IMG/VR virus record: IMGVR_UViG_3300033571_005053
Location: 1-43,723 of that record
Strand: one strand, 5' to 3'
DNA: 43,723 nucleotides
From: a virus
Shown here: piece by piece, positions 1 to 8,184 of the stretch
Layout of the letters: each line of letters starts with the position of its first letter
Numbering within the stretch: position 1 is the first letter of the stretch
Notes under the pieces: generated by a model
Told to the model about the DNA's origin: nothing
The model's database searches: none
The model's input: the letters and a program-made list of their open reading frames with translations, nothing else
Program-made: the position numbers and the translations under genes

Positions 1-618
1 GGCGGCGGCGGAGGCGGCGGCACGACCTACGGCTCGACGCAAGTGCTCAACAACGACAACCTCGTCACGCATGCCATCCAGAACGCGTCCCTGCAGCTGT
101 TCCCGATCTATGGCGTGCCCAACCTGACGTTCAATCGCTGCGAGCAACAGGTGCTGTTGAGTTGTGCGACCAACTCGACCTGCAGTCTCACGCTGAGCGC
201 CTTGGTTGGGTTCTACACCAGAAACGGGACTGCGTTCTCGCTGCTCAGCAGCTCGTCCACGAGTTTCGCGCTGACGCTCAGTGGAACCGCAAACAGCACG
301 CTGTACTCAGGACAGAGGATCTTCGGGTTCAACTGGAATTGCACGCTGCCGCCCGGGGATTACGTGGTTGGCCAGATTCTCAGGTCAACGACCGGAGGCA
401 GCAACGCCACGGTCAGTGTGCTGGCAGGTAGCGCGGTGGCCAGCAACTTCTCCGGCTATCTGGGGTCGGCGACCAACAACACTTATCTGCGCCGGCCGGG
501 GCTTGGTTTCTTCTCGAACACCACGACCGCGCTGCCGAGCAGCATCGCCTTTTCGCACATCACTGGCACTGCCTCTCAGGCAATACGCCTGCCTTCGTTG
601 ACGTTCTTTGGCAGCTAA
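1..618 (+). CDS. Glycine-rich tail/fibre protein, C-terminal part (cut by window edge)
   Basis: The reading frame is open from base 1 to the TAA at 616-618, so only the last 205 residues are present. The visible part opens with seven glycines, then a Thr/Ser/Asn-rich region with the look of a beta-structured tip domain (GFYTRNGTAFSLL, PPGDYVVGQI). C-terminal domains of this kind end phage tail fibres and host-attachment proteins after a glycine-rich linker, as I remember them. The poly-Gly run suggests kinship in style with the two other glycine-rich proteins of this window. The next gene starts 12 bases downstream. The structural assignment is an inference from composition; the exact role, fibre, adhesin tip or other virion appendage, cannot be settled without the missing N-terminus. 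Confidence 0.6.
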   Translation, partial: GGGGGGGTTYGSTQVLNNDNLVTHAIQNASLQLFPIYGVPNLTFNRCEQQVLLSCATNSTCSLTLSALVGFYTRNGTAFSLLSSSSTSFALTLSGTANSTLYSGQRIFGFNWNCTLPPGDYVVGQILRSTTGGSNATVSVLAGSAVASNFSGYLGSATNNTYLRRPGLGFFSNTTTALPSSIAFSHITGTASQAIRLPSLTFFGS

Positions 619-629
619 AGGATGCCCTT

Positions 630-1364
630 GTGAGCAAGCCCTCGTTGATCGTTCAGGATTTCGCTGGAGCGCACAATGCGGACGTGGGCAAGACGGCCGC
701 TCGCCTGATCAAGGGAGGCTCGTGGAAAAAGCAGCGCACGGTGGTGATCCTGCCGTCTGCGGCGCTGATCCCGGCCAAGGTAGCGCTGTCGCACTGGAAC
801 CTCGCGTTCTCGCCCAACAATGGCGTGGTGCGGATCCTTGCGCAGGGCATGGAGGTTGGGGATGCGTACTCGACCGCGATCCAGCAGGTCATCGAGCATC
901 CAGAGCTGGGCGACTGGGAGTACATCCTGACCATCGAGGCGGACAACTGCCCGCCCTCGGATGGGTTCCTCAAGCTGGTCGAGCGGATGGAGGCGCACCC
1001 GGAATTCGCCTGCATCGGTGGCCTGTACTTCACCAAGGGCGAGGGCGGCGTGGCGCAGATCTGGGGTGATCCCAAGGATCCGGTGCTCAACTTCAGGCCG
1101 CAGCCGCCGGATCCGAATGGCGGGCTGGTCGAGTGCTGCGGCACCGGCATGGGCTTCAACCTGTTCCGCATGTCGATGTTCAAGGACTCGCGGCTGCGCC
1201 GCCCATGGTTTGTCACCCAGACCGCTGGCGGGATGTCCACGCAGGACTTGTACTTCTGGGGTGACGCGCGCAAGTACGGCTACCGCTGCGCGATCGACTG
1301 CAGCGTCAAGGTAGGGCACTACGACATGGAGGGGAAGTTCGGCCCGCCGGACTTCATGTGGTAG
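630..1364 (+). CDS. GT-A type glycosyltransferase (GT2-like)
   Basis: This 244-residue protein starts at GTG 630, with a purine-rich AAAGGA site at about 617-622. It reads as a compact single-domain GT-A glycosyltransferase. An EADN motif at residues 103-106 sits after a hydrophobic strand (YILTI), where DXD-type metal and nucleotide-sugar ligands lie in the family. A conserved-looking GTGMGFNLFRM segment follows. Near the C-terminus, TQDLYFWGDARKYGY places an acidic residue where the catalytic base of GT2 enzymes usually sits, and VKVGH resembles the closing motif of this group. It probably moves a sugar from an activated nucleotide donor; the acceptor (host surface glycan, virion protein or DNA) is not visible. 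Two other sugar or methyl-transfer genes lie just downstream, suggesting one modification pathway. The family call is firm, the substrate unknown. Confidence 0.78.
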   Translation: MSKPSLIVQDFAGAHNADVGKTAARLIKGGSWKKQRTVVILPSAALIPAKVALSHWNLAFSPNNGVVRILAQGMEVGDAYSTAIQQVIEHPELGDWEYILTIEADNCPPSDGFLKLVERMEAHPEFACIGGLYFTKGEGGVAQIWGDPKDPVLNFRPQPPDPNGGLVECCGTGMGFNLFRMSMFKDSRLRRPWFVTQTAGGMSTQDLYFWGDARKYGYRCAIDCSVKVGHYDMEGKFGPPDFMW

Positions 1365-1367
1365 CCA

Positions 1368-2078
1368 ATGGCGCTTGAGCTGCTTGCCACCAACAGGTCT
1401 AGTGGCGTTCCGCATGGAACGTCCAACTATACGACCAGCTCCATCACTGGAAACGGCAAGCAGCGGACTCTGTTCTTTGCTGGATCCATGGCAGTCCATG
1501 CGTCGAGGGCTGGTCTTGCTGCTACTGACCTGACCATCTCAGATTCGCTGGGCATGTCGTGGACATCGCAACGCGAGCTGACCGTTGGTTCTGGCGCTGC
1601 GGCAATCCGTGTCTGGTCAGCGCTGCATCTGCCGGCTTTGGCTGATTTCACCATCACGCTGGGCTCTGGCGGCAAGGATATTCAGGCTTACCGACTTGGT
1701 TTGTGGGCTGTGTATGGCGCTGCAGACTCGCCAATTGGTGGGGTTGGGTCAAACTCGAATTCTGGAGATGGCAGCCTGTCGGTCACTCTCGACCAGACTC
1801 CATTCAACAACTCGCGCGCCCTGCACTGGATAGTGAATGCGCTGAGTGCTGGATCGCCAATCATCGTAGCTGGCTCGGATACTGCGCTATCCGCCACGTC
1901 AGTTGTTGCCGACTACATGATCCACGGATTCGGTGATAAAACAGACAACAACCATATCAATGGTTTGTTTTATAGTGATGTACTCAGTGGCACCGGAACG
2001 TCACTTGGATGCGGTGCCGTTGGGATTGAGGTACGTGAGTTGATGGCTGGATACGCACCCGTCTGGCTGCGTCAGTGA
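1368..2078 (+). CDS. Unknown beta-rich phage protein, probably structural
   Basis: A 236-residue protein starting at ATG 1368, four bases after the glycosyltransferase stop. I do not recognise the family. It is rich in Ser, Gly, Thr and Ala, with alternating hydrophobic strands (for example DFTITLGSG and HWIVNALSAG) and few charges, and has no signal peptide or membrane segment. That composition fits a beta-sandwich structural or appendage protein. It lies between a glycosyltransferase and a sugar dehydratase, so it could be the modified virion protein, or simply a tail-appendage gene next to the fibre fragment at the left edge. Both ideas are inference from position. The downstream gap to the next start is 16 bases and contains a strong AGGGGGAA ribosome-binding stretch. 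Confidence 0.5.
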   Translation: MALELLATNRSSGVPHGTSNYTTSSITGNGKQRTLFFAGSMAVHASRAGLAATDLTISDSLGMSWTSQRELTVGSGAAAIRVWSALHLPALADFTITLGSGGKDIQAYRLGLWAVYGAADSPIGGVGSNSNSGDGSLSVTLDQTPFNNSRALHWIVNALSAGSPIIVAGSDTALSATSVVADYMIHGFGDKTDNNHINGLFYSDVLSGTGTSLGCGAVGIEVRELMAGYAPVWLRQ

Positions 2079-2094
2079 CAAGGGGGAATCAGAG

Positions 2095-3141
2095 ATGTCC
2101 AATCACCGATTGAGTAACGTCAAGCGGATCCTGCTGACTGGCGGGGCCGGCTTCATTGGCAGCCACGTGCTGCAGCAGATGGTCGAGACCTGCCCGCAGT
2201 GGCACTTTGTGGTGATCGACCGGCTTGATTCGTCGGGCAACCTCAACAGGCTGGCTGAGCTGAACCTGCCGATGGACCGGGTGAAGTTCATCTACCACGA
2301 CCTAAAGTCGCCGATCACTGGGCAGCTGGCTTACCAGATCGGCCATATCGACAGCATCATGCACCTAGCTGCTGCGACGCACGTCGATCGGTCCATCGAG
2401 GATCCGATGTCGTTCGTCATGGACAACGTGGTGGCGACGTGCAGCCTGCTGAATTACGCGCGCACGCTGCCGTACCTCCAGTCGTTCCTGTACTTCAGCA
2501 CTGACGAGGTGTTCGGTCCTGCGCCTGAGGGTGTGGCTTACCGTGAGTGGGATCGCTACAAGTCTGGCAATCCGTATGCCGCGACCAAGGCTGGCGGCGA
2601 GGAGCTGGCGCTGGCATTCCACAACACCTACAAGCTGCCGGTGATCATCACGCACACCATGAACGTGGTTGGCACGATGCAGCACCCGGAGAAGTTCGTG
2701 CCGATGACGATCTCCAAGGTCCGCGACTCGCGGACGGTGACGATCCATTCTGACAAGACCCGGACAAAGGCTGGCAGCCGGCACTACATCTCGGTCAGGG
2801 ATGTGGCCGGTGCGCTGATCTTCCTGATGTCGGCCAGCGATGGCTTCAGGGAATTCGGCGGCAAGTACAACATTGTCGGCGTCAAGGAAATCAACAACCT
2901 GCAGATGGCGCGGATGATCGCGACGGCGATGAACAAGCCGCTGGACTACGAGATGGTGGACTTCCATTCGAGCCGCCCCGGCCATGACCTGCGCTATGCG
3001 CTGGACGGGTCGCTGATGGCGAGCCTTGGCTGGCGTCCGTCGATCGACATCTACGACGAGATCAAGCACATCGTGGACTGGAGCCTGAAGAACGACCACT
3101 GGCTGTCGCCGCCGCAGCCGCGCCTGAGGGTGACCGCATGA
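2095..3141 (+). CDS. NAD-dependent nucleotide-sugar dehydratase/epimerase, RmlB-like
   Basis: A 348-residue extended short-chain dehydrogenase, the usual length for dTDP-glucose 4,6-dehydratase and its relatives. The Rossmann signature GGAGFIGSHV is at about residues 14-23. The RmlB-type catalytic trio Thr136-Asp137-Glu138 lies in STDEVFG, and the YxxxK pair is Tyr161/Lys165 in NPYAATKAGGE. Family knowledge links the TDE trio plus Tyr/Lys to 4,6-dehydration of an NDP-hexose through a 4-keto intermediate, though close relatives are 4-epimerases or decarboxylases. The ATG at 2095 is preceded by AGGGGGAA. The gene overlaps the methyltransferase start by four bases (ATGA). With a glycosyltransferase and methyltransferase alongside, it probably makes or remodels a sugar for surface or virion glycosylation. 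RmlB itself is not proven, so no symbol is given. Confidence 0.88.
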   Translation: MSNHRLSNVKRILLTGGAGFIGSHVLQQMVETCPQWHFVVIDRLDSSGNLNRLAELNLPMDRVKFIYHDLKSPITGQLAYQIGHIDSIMHLAAATHVDRSIEDPMSFVMDNVVATCSLLNYARTLPYLQSFLYFSTDEVFGPAPEGVAYREWDRYKSGNPYAATKAGGEELALAFHNTYKLPVIITHTMNVVGTMQHPEKFVPMTISKVRDSRTVTIHSDKTRTKAGSRHYISVRDVAGALIFLMSASDGFREFGGKYNIVGVKEINNLQMARMIATAMNKPLDYEMVDFHSSRPGHDLRYALDGSLMASLGWRPSIDIYDEIKHIVDWSLKNDHWLSPPQPRLRVTA

Positions 3142-3680
3142 ACGACGTGGTTCAGCAGCCGCTGCGGATCGACCTTGGTGCCGGCCCCAACAAGCGAGAA
3201 GGCTTCGTCGGCGTGGACATCAGGCCTGCCACCGGCGTGGACATCGTGACCGACCTGCGCGAGCGGTGGCCCTTCGATGACGACTCCGTGGACGAGGCCA
3301 ATGCGCACCACGTGATCGAGCACTTCGACGCCGCTGGCAGGATTCACTTCGTCAACGAGCTGTACCGGGTATTGAAGCCCGGGGCCAGCTGCCAGATCGT
3401 AGCGCCGCACTGGGCGTCGTGCCGTGCCTATGGTGACCTGACTCACCAGTGGCCTCCGGTGAGTGAGTTCTGGTTCTACTACCTGTCTGCTGATTGGCGC
3501 AAGGCCAATGCGCCGCACAACGACGGCTATCGGTGCAACTTCGCGGCGACGTGGGGCTATGCAATGCACCCGTCGCTCAACGCGCGGAATCAGGAATACC
3601 AGCAGCACGCCCTGCAATTCTGGAAGGAAGCAGCTCAAGACATCATCGCCAACCTCAAGAAAGAGCCCATGCCACCGTGA
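3138..3680 (+). CDS. SAM-dependent class I methyltransferase
   Basis: A 180-residue protein with a short class I methyltransferase fold. Motif I is IDLGAGPNK at about residues 10-18, followed by the acidic end of strand 2 in VGVDI. HHVIEHFD and RVLKPGA match the post-motif segments of the Methyltransf_11-type family. The start overlaps the stop of the sugar dehydratase gene (ATGA), and the gene's own stop overlaps the terminase GTG start. Given its neighbours, methylation of a sugar (as in O-methylated glycans) is the most natural guess. A DNA or protein target cannot be excluded, because no target-recognition domain or base-methylation signature such as DPPY/NPPY is seen. Confidence 0.78.
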   Translation: MNDVVQQPLRIDLGAGPNKREGFVGVDIRPATGVDIVTDLRERWPFDDDSVDEANAHHVIEHFDAAGRIHFVNELYRVLKPGASCQIVAPHWASCRAYGDLTHQWPPVSEFWFYYLSADWRKANAPHNDGYRCNFAATWGYAMHPSLNARNQEYQQHALQFWKEAAQDIIANLKKEPMPP

Positions 3681-5329
3681 GCGCAGTCGTCCAAGAGGAT
3701 GTCACCAAGCTCTGGACAGAGATCGAGGCGGAGGCGATGCGCCGCTCGCTACGCGCCTTCGTCCGTGGCGCGTGGCATGTCGTGGAGCCGGGCAAGCAGT
3801 TCGTCCCGGGGTGGCACATCGATGCGATATGCGACCATCTGACCTATGTCTCGCTGGGCGACATCGATGACCTGCTGATCAATATCCCGCCGCGCCACAG
3901 CAAGTCGTCCATCGTGGCGGTAATGTGGCTTGCTTGGGAGTGGACGTGGGCACCGTCCTCGCAGTGGCTGTTCGCTACCTATGCCCAAGATCTGACGATC
4001 CGTGACTCGGTGAAGTGCCGCCGGCTGATCCAGTCACCGTGGTATCAAGAGCATTACGGGTCGGTGTTCAGCCTGTCGAGCGACCTTAACCAGAAAAAGC
4101 GCTTCGACAACGACCACAGCGGCTACCGGCTGGCCACGTCGGTGGGCGGCGCAGCCACTGGCGAGGGCGGCGACCGCATCGTGGTTGACGACGCGCACAA
4201 CATGAAGGAAATCCACTCGGACACGATCCGCGAGGGCGTGATCGACTGGTGGAAGAACGTCATGAGCACCCGCGCCAACAACCCCAAGCGGGTAGGCCGC
4301 GTGATCATCGCTCAGCGCGGACACCATGCAGACCTGTGCGGCCACGTGCTTGGGCAGGGCAACTGGGTGCATCTGAACCTGCCGGGGTACTTCAGGCCGG
4401 CAACCCGCTGCGTGACTCGTGCCGTAAAGGCGTCGTTCAGGGCGCAGCTGAACGCTCGCCGCAGGCCGGGCGAGTTCAGGGTCGGCGACGATGTGAAGCC
4501 GCTCAAGAAAGGCGAAGTGATCTTCGTTGATCCACGCACCCAGAAAGACGAGCTGCTGTGCCCAGACAGATTCGGTCCAGACGAGATGGCTAAGCTGGCC
4601 GTCGAGATGACCGAGCGCGCCTTCGAGGCGCAGATCCAGCAGAACCCCTCGGCCGAGGGCGGCAACATCCTGAAGAAGCACCACTGGCGTAGGTGGGAGG
4701 ATGTGGACCTGCCGCCGGTGAGCATGGTGCTGCAGGTCTACGACACCGCGTTTGAGCCGGAGGAGGAGAACGACTACTCGGCCCGGACGACGTGGGGCGT
4801 GTTCGAGCATACCGAGCGGCTGGACCCAAACCTGCCGTGGACGGCCAACTACAAGGGCCAGACGCGGCTGTGTGTCATCATGCTGGAGCGGCTGAAGAAA
4901 CGACTGACGTTCCCAGACCTGCGCGACGAGGCGCTACGCTCTGCGGCGACGTGGCGGCCCGACAAGATCCTGATCGAGAAGAAAGCCAGTGGCCACTCGC
5001 TGGCGCAGGAGCTGAAGCGCGCCGGCCTGCCAGTCGCTGCGGTGAAGGTGACAGACTCGAAGTTCATGCGCGCACATGCCGCATCGCTGGTGCTGGAGCG
5101 CGGCTGCGTGTTCTACGTTCCACGCAAGTGGGCTGATGAAGTGATCGAGGAGTGCGCCCAGTTCCCAGCCGGCCAGAATGACGACATCACCGACACGGTG
5201 ACCATGGCGTTGATGTGGCTGCGCAAGCGGTGGAACACGGGATTCCTTGACGACGACGACGACATCAGTCTGAATCGGAGCCAATCGACACCAGTCCGCA
5301 CCTATGGCGGGCTGCAGACCGGGAGCTGA
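3677..5329 (+). CDS. Terminase, large subunit
   Basis: The DNA-packaging motor ATPase and nuclease, 550 residues from GTG 3677. That start makes a GTGA overlap with the methyltransferase stop. The frame stays open upstream to 3494, but that extension lies inside the methyltransferase and reads as shadow sequence. The N-terminal ATPase has the Walker A-like NIPPRHSKSS at 69-78 (the usual form of this group is PPRHGKS, so Ser replaces Gly) and Walker B RIVVDD at 167-172. The C-terminal RNase H-fold nuclease shows VYDTAFEP with Asp356, IEKKASGHSL with its acidic residue near 434, and DDITD with Asp502, Asp503 and Asp506. Portal begins two bases after its stop. No small terminase subunit is recognisable upstream. 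Confidence 0.95.
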   Translation: MSAVVQEDVTKLWTEIEAEAMRRSLRAFVRGAWHVVEPGKQFVPGWHIDAICDHLTYVSLGDIDDLLINIPPRHSKSSIVAVMWLAWEWTWAPSSQWLFATYAQDLTIRDSVKCRRLIQSPWYQEHYGSVFSLSSDLNQKKRFDNDHSGYRLATSVGGAATGEGGDRIVVDDAHNMKEIHSDTIREGVIDWWKNVMSTRANNPKRVGRVIIAQRGHHADLCGHVLGQGNWVHLNLPGYFRPATRCVTRAVKASFRAQLNARRRPGEFRVGDDVKPLKKGEVIFVDPRTQKDELLCPDRFGPDEMAKLAVEMTERAFEAQIQQNPSAEGGNILKKHHWRRWEDVDLPPVSMVLQVYDTAFEPEEENDYSARTTWGVFEHTERLDPNLPWTANYKGQTRLCVIMLERLKKRLTFPDLRDEALRSAATWRPDKILIEKKASGHSLAQELKRAGLPVAAVKVTDSKFMRAHAASLVLERGCVFYVPRKWADEVIEECAQFPAGQNDDITDTVTMALMWLRKRWNTGFLDDDDDISLNRSQSTPVRTYGGLQTGS

Positions 5330-5331
5330 AC

Positions 5332-7770
5332 ATGGCTGCGCTGAATGGTGTGCTGACCGATGCGCCACGCATCAACGAGATGCCGGCCGACGATACTGGC
5401 GACTTCGAGACCGAGATCGATGGCGTCCTGATCAGTCGGCGCGGCGAGAATGTCGTGGTGGACTTCGCCCCCGGCGCTGACCGCGCTGGCCGGGATGACT
5501 CCGAGGGCCATTCCGGCAACCTGTGCAGCCAGCTGCCGGAAAGTGAGCTGGCCAACCTTGCCAGCAAGATCATCGAGTACGTCGATGTGGACATCGAATC
5601 GCGCAAGGACTGGCAGCGGCGCATCGATCAGGCCATGGAGCTGATGGGTCTGAACAACATCCCGATGGACTCCCTGCCATTCGACGGCGCGTCTGCGGTG
5701 ACCTATCCGCTGATCGGCGAAGCCGTGGTGCAGTTCCAAGCGAGGGCCATCGAGGAGATCTTCCCGTCTGATGGTCCGGCCAAGGTCAAGATCGTTGGCG
5801 AGCGGACGCCGGATCGCGAGGCGCAGGCGGAGCGTGTCCGTGAGCATATGAACTACCAGATGCTCGACCAAGACAGGTCGTACTTCTGGCAGACGGACAT
5901 GATGCTGTTCTACCTGCCGCTGGGTGGGTCGGCCTTCAAGAAAACCTACTTCGACCCGATCCAGCAGATGACGGTCAGTCGATTCGTGCGCAGCAGCGAC
6001 TTCATCGTGCCCTATGTGGCGACCGATCTTGCCTCAGCGCCGCGCTACACGCATCGCATGATCAAGACCGACAGCGAGATGAAAAAGCTGTTCGCGTCAG
6101 GGTTCTACCGTGAAGTGCCGCTGATGCAGGGCGGCTGGCTCACAGACACCGACAGCAACGAGCAGGCGGCGATCGACAAGGCGGACAGCAGGACTGCCTC
6201 GACCCACTACGATGACAACAAGAACACGCTGCTGGAATGTCACATCGATCTGAGCCTGTCGTGTGACGAGGGGATGGCTGAGCATCCGCTGCCGTACATC
6301 GTCACGGTTCTCAAGGAAACGCAGCAGGTCATTGGCGTCAGGCGCAACTGGAAGGAAGGCGACCAGACCTTCCGCAAGCGCATCTACTTCACCCACTATC
6401 GCTACCTGCCCGGCTTCGGGTTCTACGGATTCGGCCTGCTGCATCTGATCGGGTCGGTGGCCGAGGCCACGTCGTCATCGATTCGTGCGCTGCTGGACTC
6501 GGCGGCATTCGCCAACATGCAGGGCGGCTACGCGTCCAGCGACGCCAAGTTCAAGCCGGGCGACGAGCGCATCGCCCCGGGCGTGTACAAGCAGGTCAAC
6601 ATGACCGCCGAGGAGCTGGCGAGGGCGTTCTATACGCCACCGTTCCGCGAGCCCTCGGCTGCCTTGGCCCGCCTCTTTGAGGCGCTGGTGCAGGCCGGCA
6701 AGTCGTTCACCTCGACCACCGAGGCGATGACCGGAGAGGCCCCGACCACCGCTCCGGTCGGCACGACGATCGCCATGATCGAGCAGGGCAGCAAGGTATT
6801 CAGCGGCATTCACCGCCGGCTGCACATGGCGGCGGCCGAGGAATTCTCGCTGCGTGCCGAGCTGAACCACGAGTTCCTGCCAGACGAGTACCCCTACGAG
6901 GTAGAGGGCGGGGCCAAGATGGTCCTGCGGCAGGACTATGACGGTCGCGTGGACGTGATCCCGGTCTCCGACCCGAATATCTTCTCGACCGCCCAGCGGA
7001 TCGCGCAGGGGCAGGCGTTGATCGAGCTGTCGGCTGGGTCGCCTGACCTGTACGACCGGCGCAAGGTCCACATCAGGTTCCTCAAGAGCATCCGCGTGGC
7101 CGATCCGGAGGACTTGCTGCTGCCGGAGCAGGAGGTCAAGCGCTGCGACGCGATCACCGAGAACGCCAAGATGCTGACTGGTCGCCCGGCCAAGGCGTTT
7201 GTCGAGCAGGACCACGACGCCCACATTGCGGCGCACATGAACTTCATGGCTGGCCTTAACAAGGATGCGCTGCAGATCGTCGGTATGCCGATGCAGGCGC
7301 ACCTCGCTGAGCATTACGCCATGAAGTACTACGTGCAGATGAACCGCATGGCCAACGGCCAGCTGCCGCCGCTACAGCTTGACGCTGCCGGCGAGGAAGC
7401 AGAGCTTCCGCCTGAGGCTGATGCGATGATGTCGCAGTTTGCCGCGCAGGCTGGGCCGATCCAACTGATGCCTCCGGACGAGGAGGGGCCTGACGCAGAG
7501 CAGCAGGCGGCCATGGCCGAGGAGCAGCGCAAGCAGATGGCCTTCGAGGCCGAGCAGGCGCGCAAGCAGCAGGAGCACGAGCTGGAGCTGCAGCGGTCGC
7601 AGGAGAAGTTCGAGGCCGAGCTAGAGCGCGACAACCTGCGCGTCATGATGAACATCGACCGCGAGGACCAGAGCGCCGCAGCCAAGCAACGTCGCGAGGA
7701 TGCGATGGCGCAGGTCAAGGCAAAGACAGCGCGAGGGAAGACAGGTGGAAAGGGTACTCAAGCCAAGTGA
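5332..7770 (+). CDS. Portal protein
   Basis: An 812-residue protein directly after the terminase, the normal place for the portal ring through which DNA enters and leaves the head. The core (roughly residues 60-640) has the pattern IEEIFPSDGPAKVKIVGER and LPLGGSAFKKTYFDP, which I associate with portals of SU10/phiEco32-like podoviruses. The region after about residue 680 is acidic and then a long Gln/Glu/Arg/Lys coiled coil (about 715-795) with a basic tail, longer than a minimal portal and probably internal to the capsid or used to engage scaffold. The last codons overlap a small gene in another frame. The portal call is strong from position, size and sequence style; the subfamily name is from memory. 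Confidence 0.9.
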   Translation: MAALNGVLTDAPRINEMPADDTGDFETEIDGVLISRRGENVVVDFAPGADRAGRDDSEGHSGNLCSQLPESELANLASKIIEYVDVDIESRKDWQRRIDQAMELMGLNNIPMDSLPFDGASAVTYPLIGEAVVQFQARAIEEIFPSDGPAKVKIVGERTPDREAQAERVREHMNYQMLDQDRSYFWQTDMMLFYLPLGGSAFKKTYFDPIQQMTVSRFVRSSDFIVPYVATDLASAPRYTHRMIKTDSEMKKLFASGFYREVPLMQGGWLTDTDSNEQAAIDKADSRTASTHYDDNKNTLLECHIDLSLSCDEGMAEHPLPYIVTVLKETQQVIGVRRNWKEGDQTFRKRIYFTHYRYLPGFGFYGFGLLHLIGSVAEATSSSIRALLDSAAFANMQGGYASSDAKFKPGDERIAPGVYKQVNMTAEELARAFYTPPFREPSAALARLFEALVQAGKSFTSTTEAMTGEAPTTAPVGTTIAMIEQGSKVFSGIHRRLHMAAAEEFSLRAELNHEFLPDEYPYEVEGGAKMVLRQDYDGRVDVIPVSDPNIFSTAQRIAQGQALIELSAGSPDLYDRRKVHIRFLKSIRVADPEDLLLPEQEVKRCDAITENAKMLTGRPAKAFVEQDHDAHIAAHMNFMAGLNKDALQIVGMPMQAHLAEHYAMKYYVQMNRMANGQLPPLQLDAAGEEAELPPEADAMMSQFAAQAGPIQLMPPDEEGPDAEQQAAMAEEQRKQMAFEAEQARKQQEHELELQRSQEKFEAELERDNLRVMMNIDREDQSAAAKQRREDAMAQVKAKTARGKTGGKGTQAK

Positions 7771-7918
7771 GGTGCGGGCGGCACGTGAGTTTCTGCGCAA
7801 GCGTGGCGTGCGCGGCGTGTCCCCCCGTAAGTTTGCCGGTGCCAGCGCTGAGACCGGCTTGTCGTTTCAGACCCTGCTTGCAAGTCTGGCGGGGGTAGCA
7901 AGGAAGATTCAATCATGA
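7745..7918 (+). CDS. Small basic hypothetical protein between portal and head genes
   Basis: A 57-residue frame from GTG 7745, overlapping the last 26 bases of the portal gene. A GAGGGAA site around 7732-7738 is well spaced for this start. The product is basic and helical (EVRAAREFLRKRGV, SPRKFAGASAETG) with no recognised motif. Its stop overlaps the ATG of the next gene (ATGA), which supports real translation: without it there would be a 144-base hole in an otherwise tight operon. An upstream start at 7700 is possible but lies deeper in the portal. Similar small conserved proteins sit after the portal in several phage head modules; function unknown. Confidence 0.6.
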   Translation: MERVLKPSEVRAAREFLRKRGVRGVSPRKFAGASAETGLSFQTLLASLAGVARKIQS

Positions 7919-8184
7919 GCATCACAGTCCGTCGTTTCGTGACCGACTTCGAGAAGATCGTGTCTCAGAATGTCGTGGAGGAATCCATGAAGCTGAGCAG
8001 GGGGATTGCGCCCGACTATGCCATCTACAAGCAGTCGTGCGGCTACCGTGCGGGTCTGGAGGCGGCCGTCGCCATCGCCCGGGAGATGCTGAAGCAGATC
8101 GAGGATCTGCAGGACCGCGACGAGGGTGGCGAGCTGCCCGAGATCAAGCCTGCCCGACAGCCCAAGCAGAGGGTTCAGGCATGA
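7915..8184 (+). CDS. Conserved-looking phage hypothetical protein (89 aa)
   Basis: An 89-residue protein starting at ATG 7915 with a four-base overlap with the previous stop and ending in a four-base overlap with the GroES-like gene. It is mostly helical, with a central YKQSCGYRAGLEAAVAIAREML segment split around a single Cys and an acidic-to-basic tail. I recall proteins of similar size and pattern (a Tyr-rich stretch followed by a regular helix) near portal genes of other phages but can attach no function. Its location suggests a head-assembly or packaging accessory role; that is inference only. Confidence 0.65.
   Translation: MSITVRRFVTDFEKIVSQNVVEESMKLSRGIAPDYAIYKQSCGYRAGLEAAVAIAREMLKQIEDLQDRDEGGELPEIKPARQPKQRVQA

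Noticed and set aside
615-1499. Long minus-strand ORF (294 codons) opposite the glycosyltransferase
   Set aside because: The plus strand has clear motifs and ribosome sites; the antisense frame has Arg/His/Val-rich shadow composition caused by GC-rich third positions.
2365-3099. Long minus-strand ORF opposite the sugar dehydratase; similar ones opposite terminase (4034-4810), portal (6475-7314) and capsid (10741-11754)
   Set aside because: All are antisense shadows with Arg/His/Leu-rich composition, no known motif and no ribosome site.
3494-3676. Upstream extension of the terminase frame
   Set aside because: It lies inside the methyltransferase gene and has shadow-like sequence; GTG 3677 overlaps the stop in the usual way.
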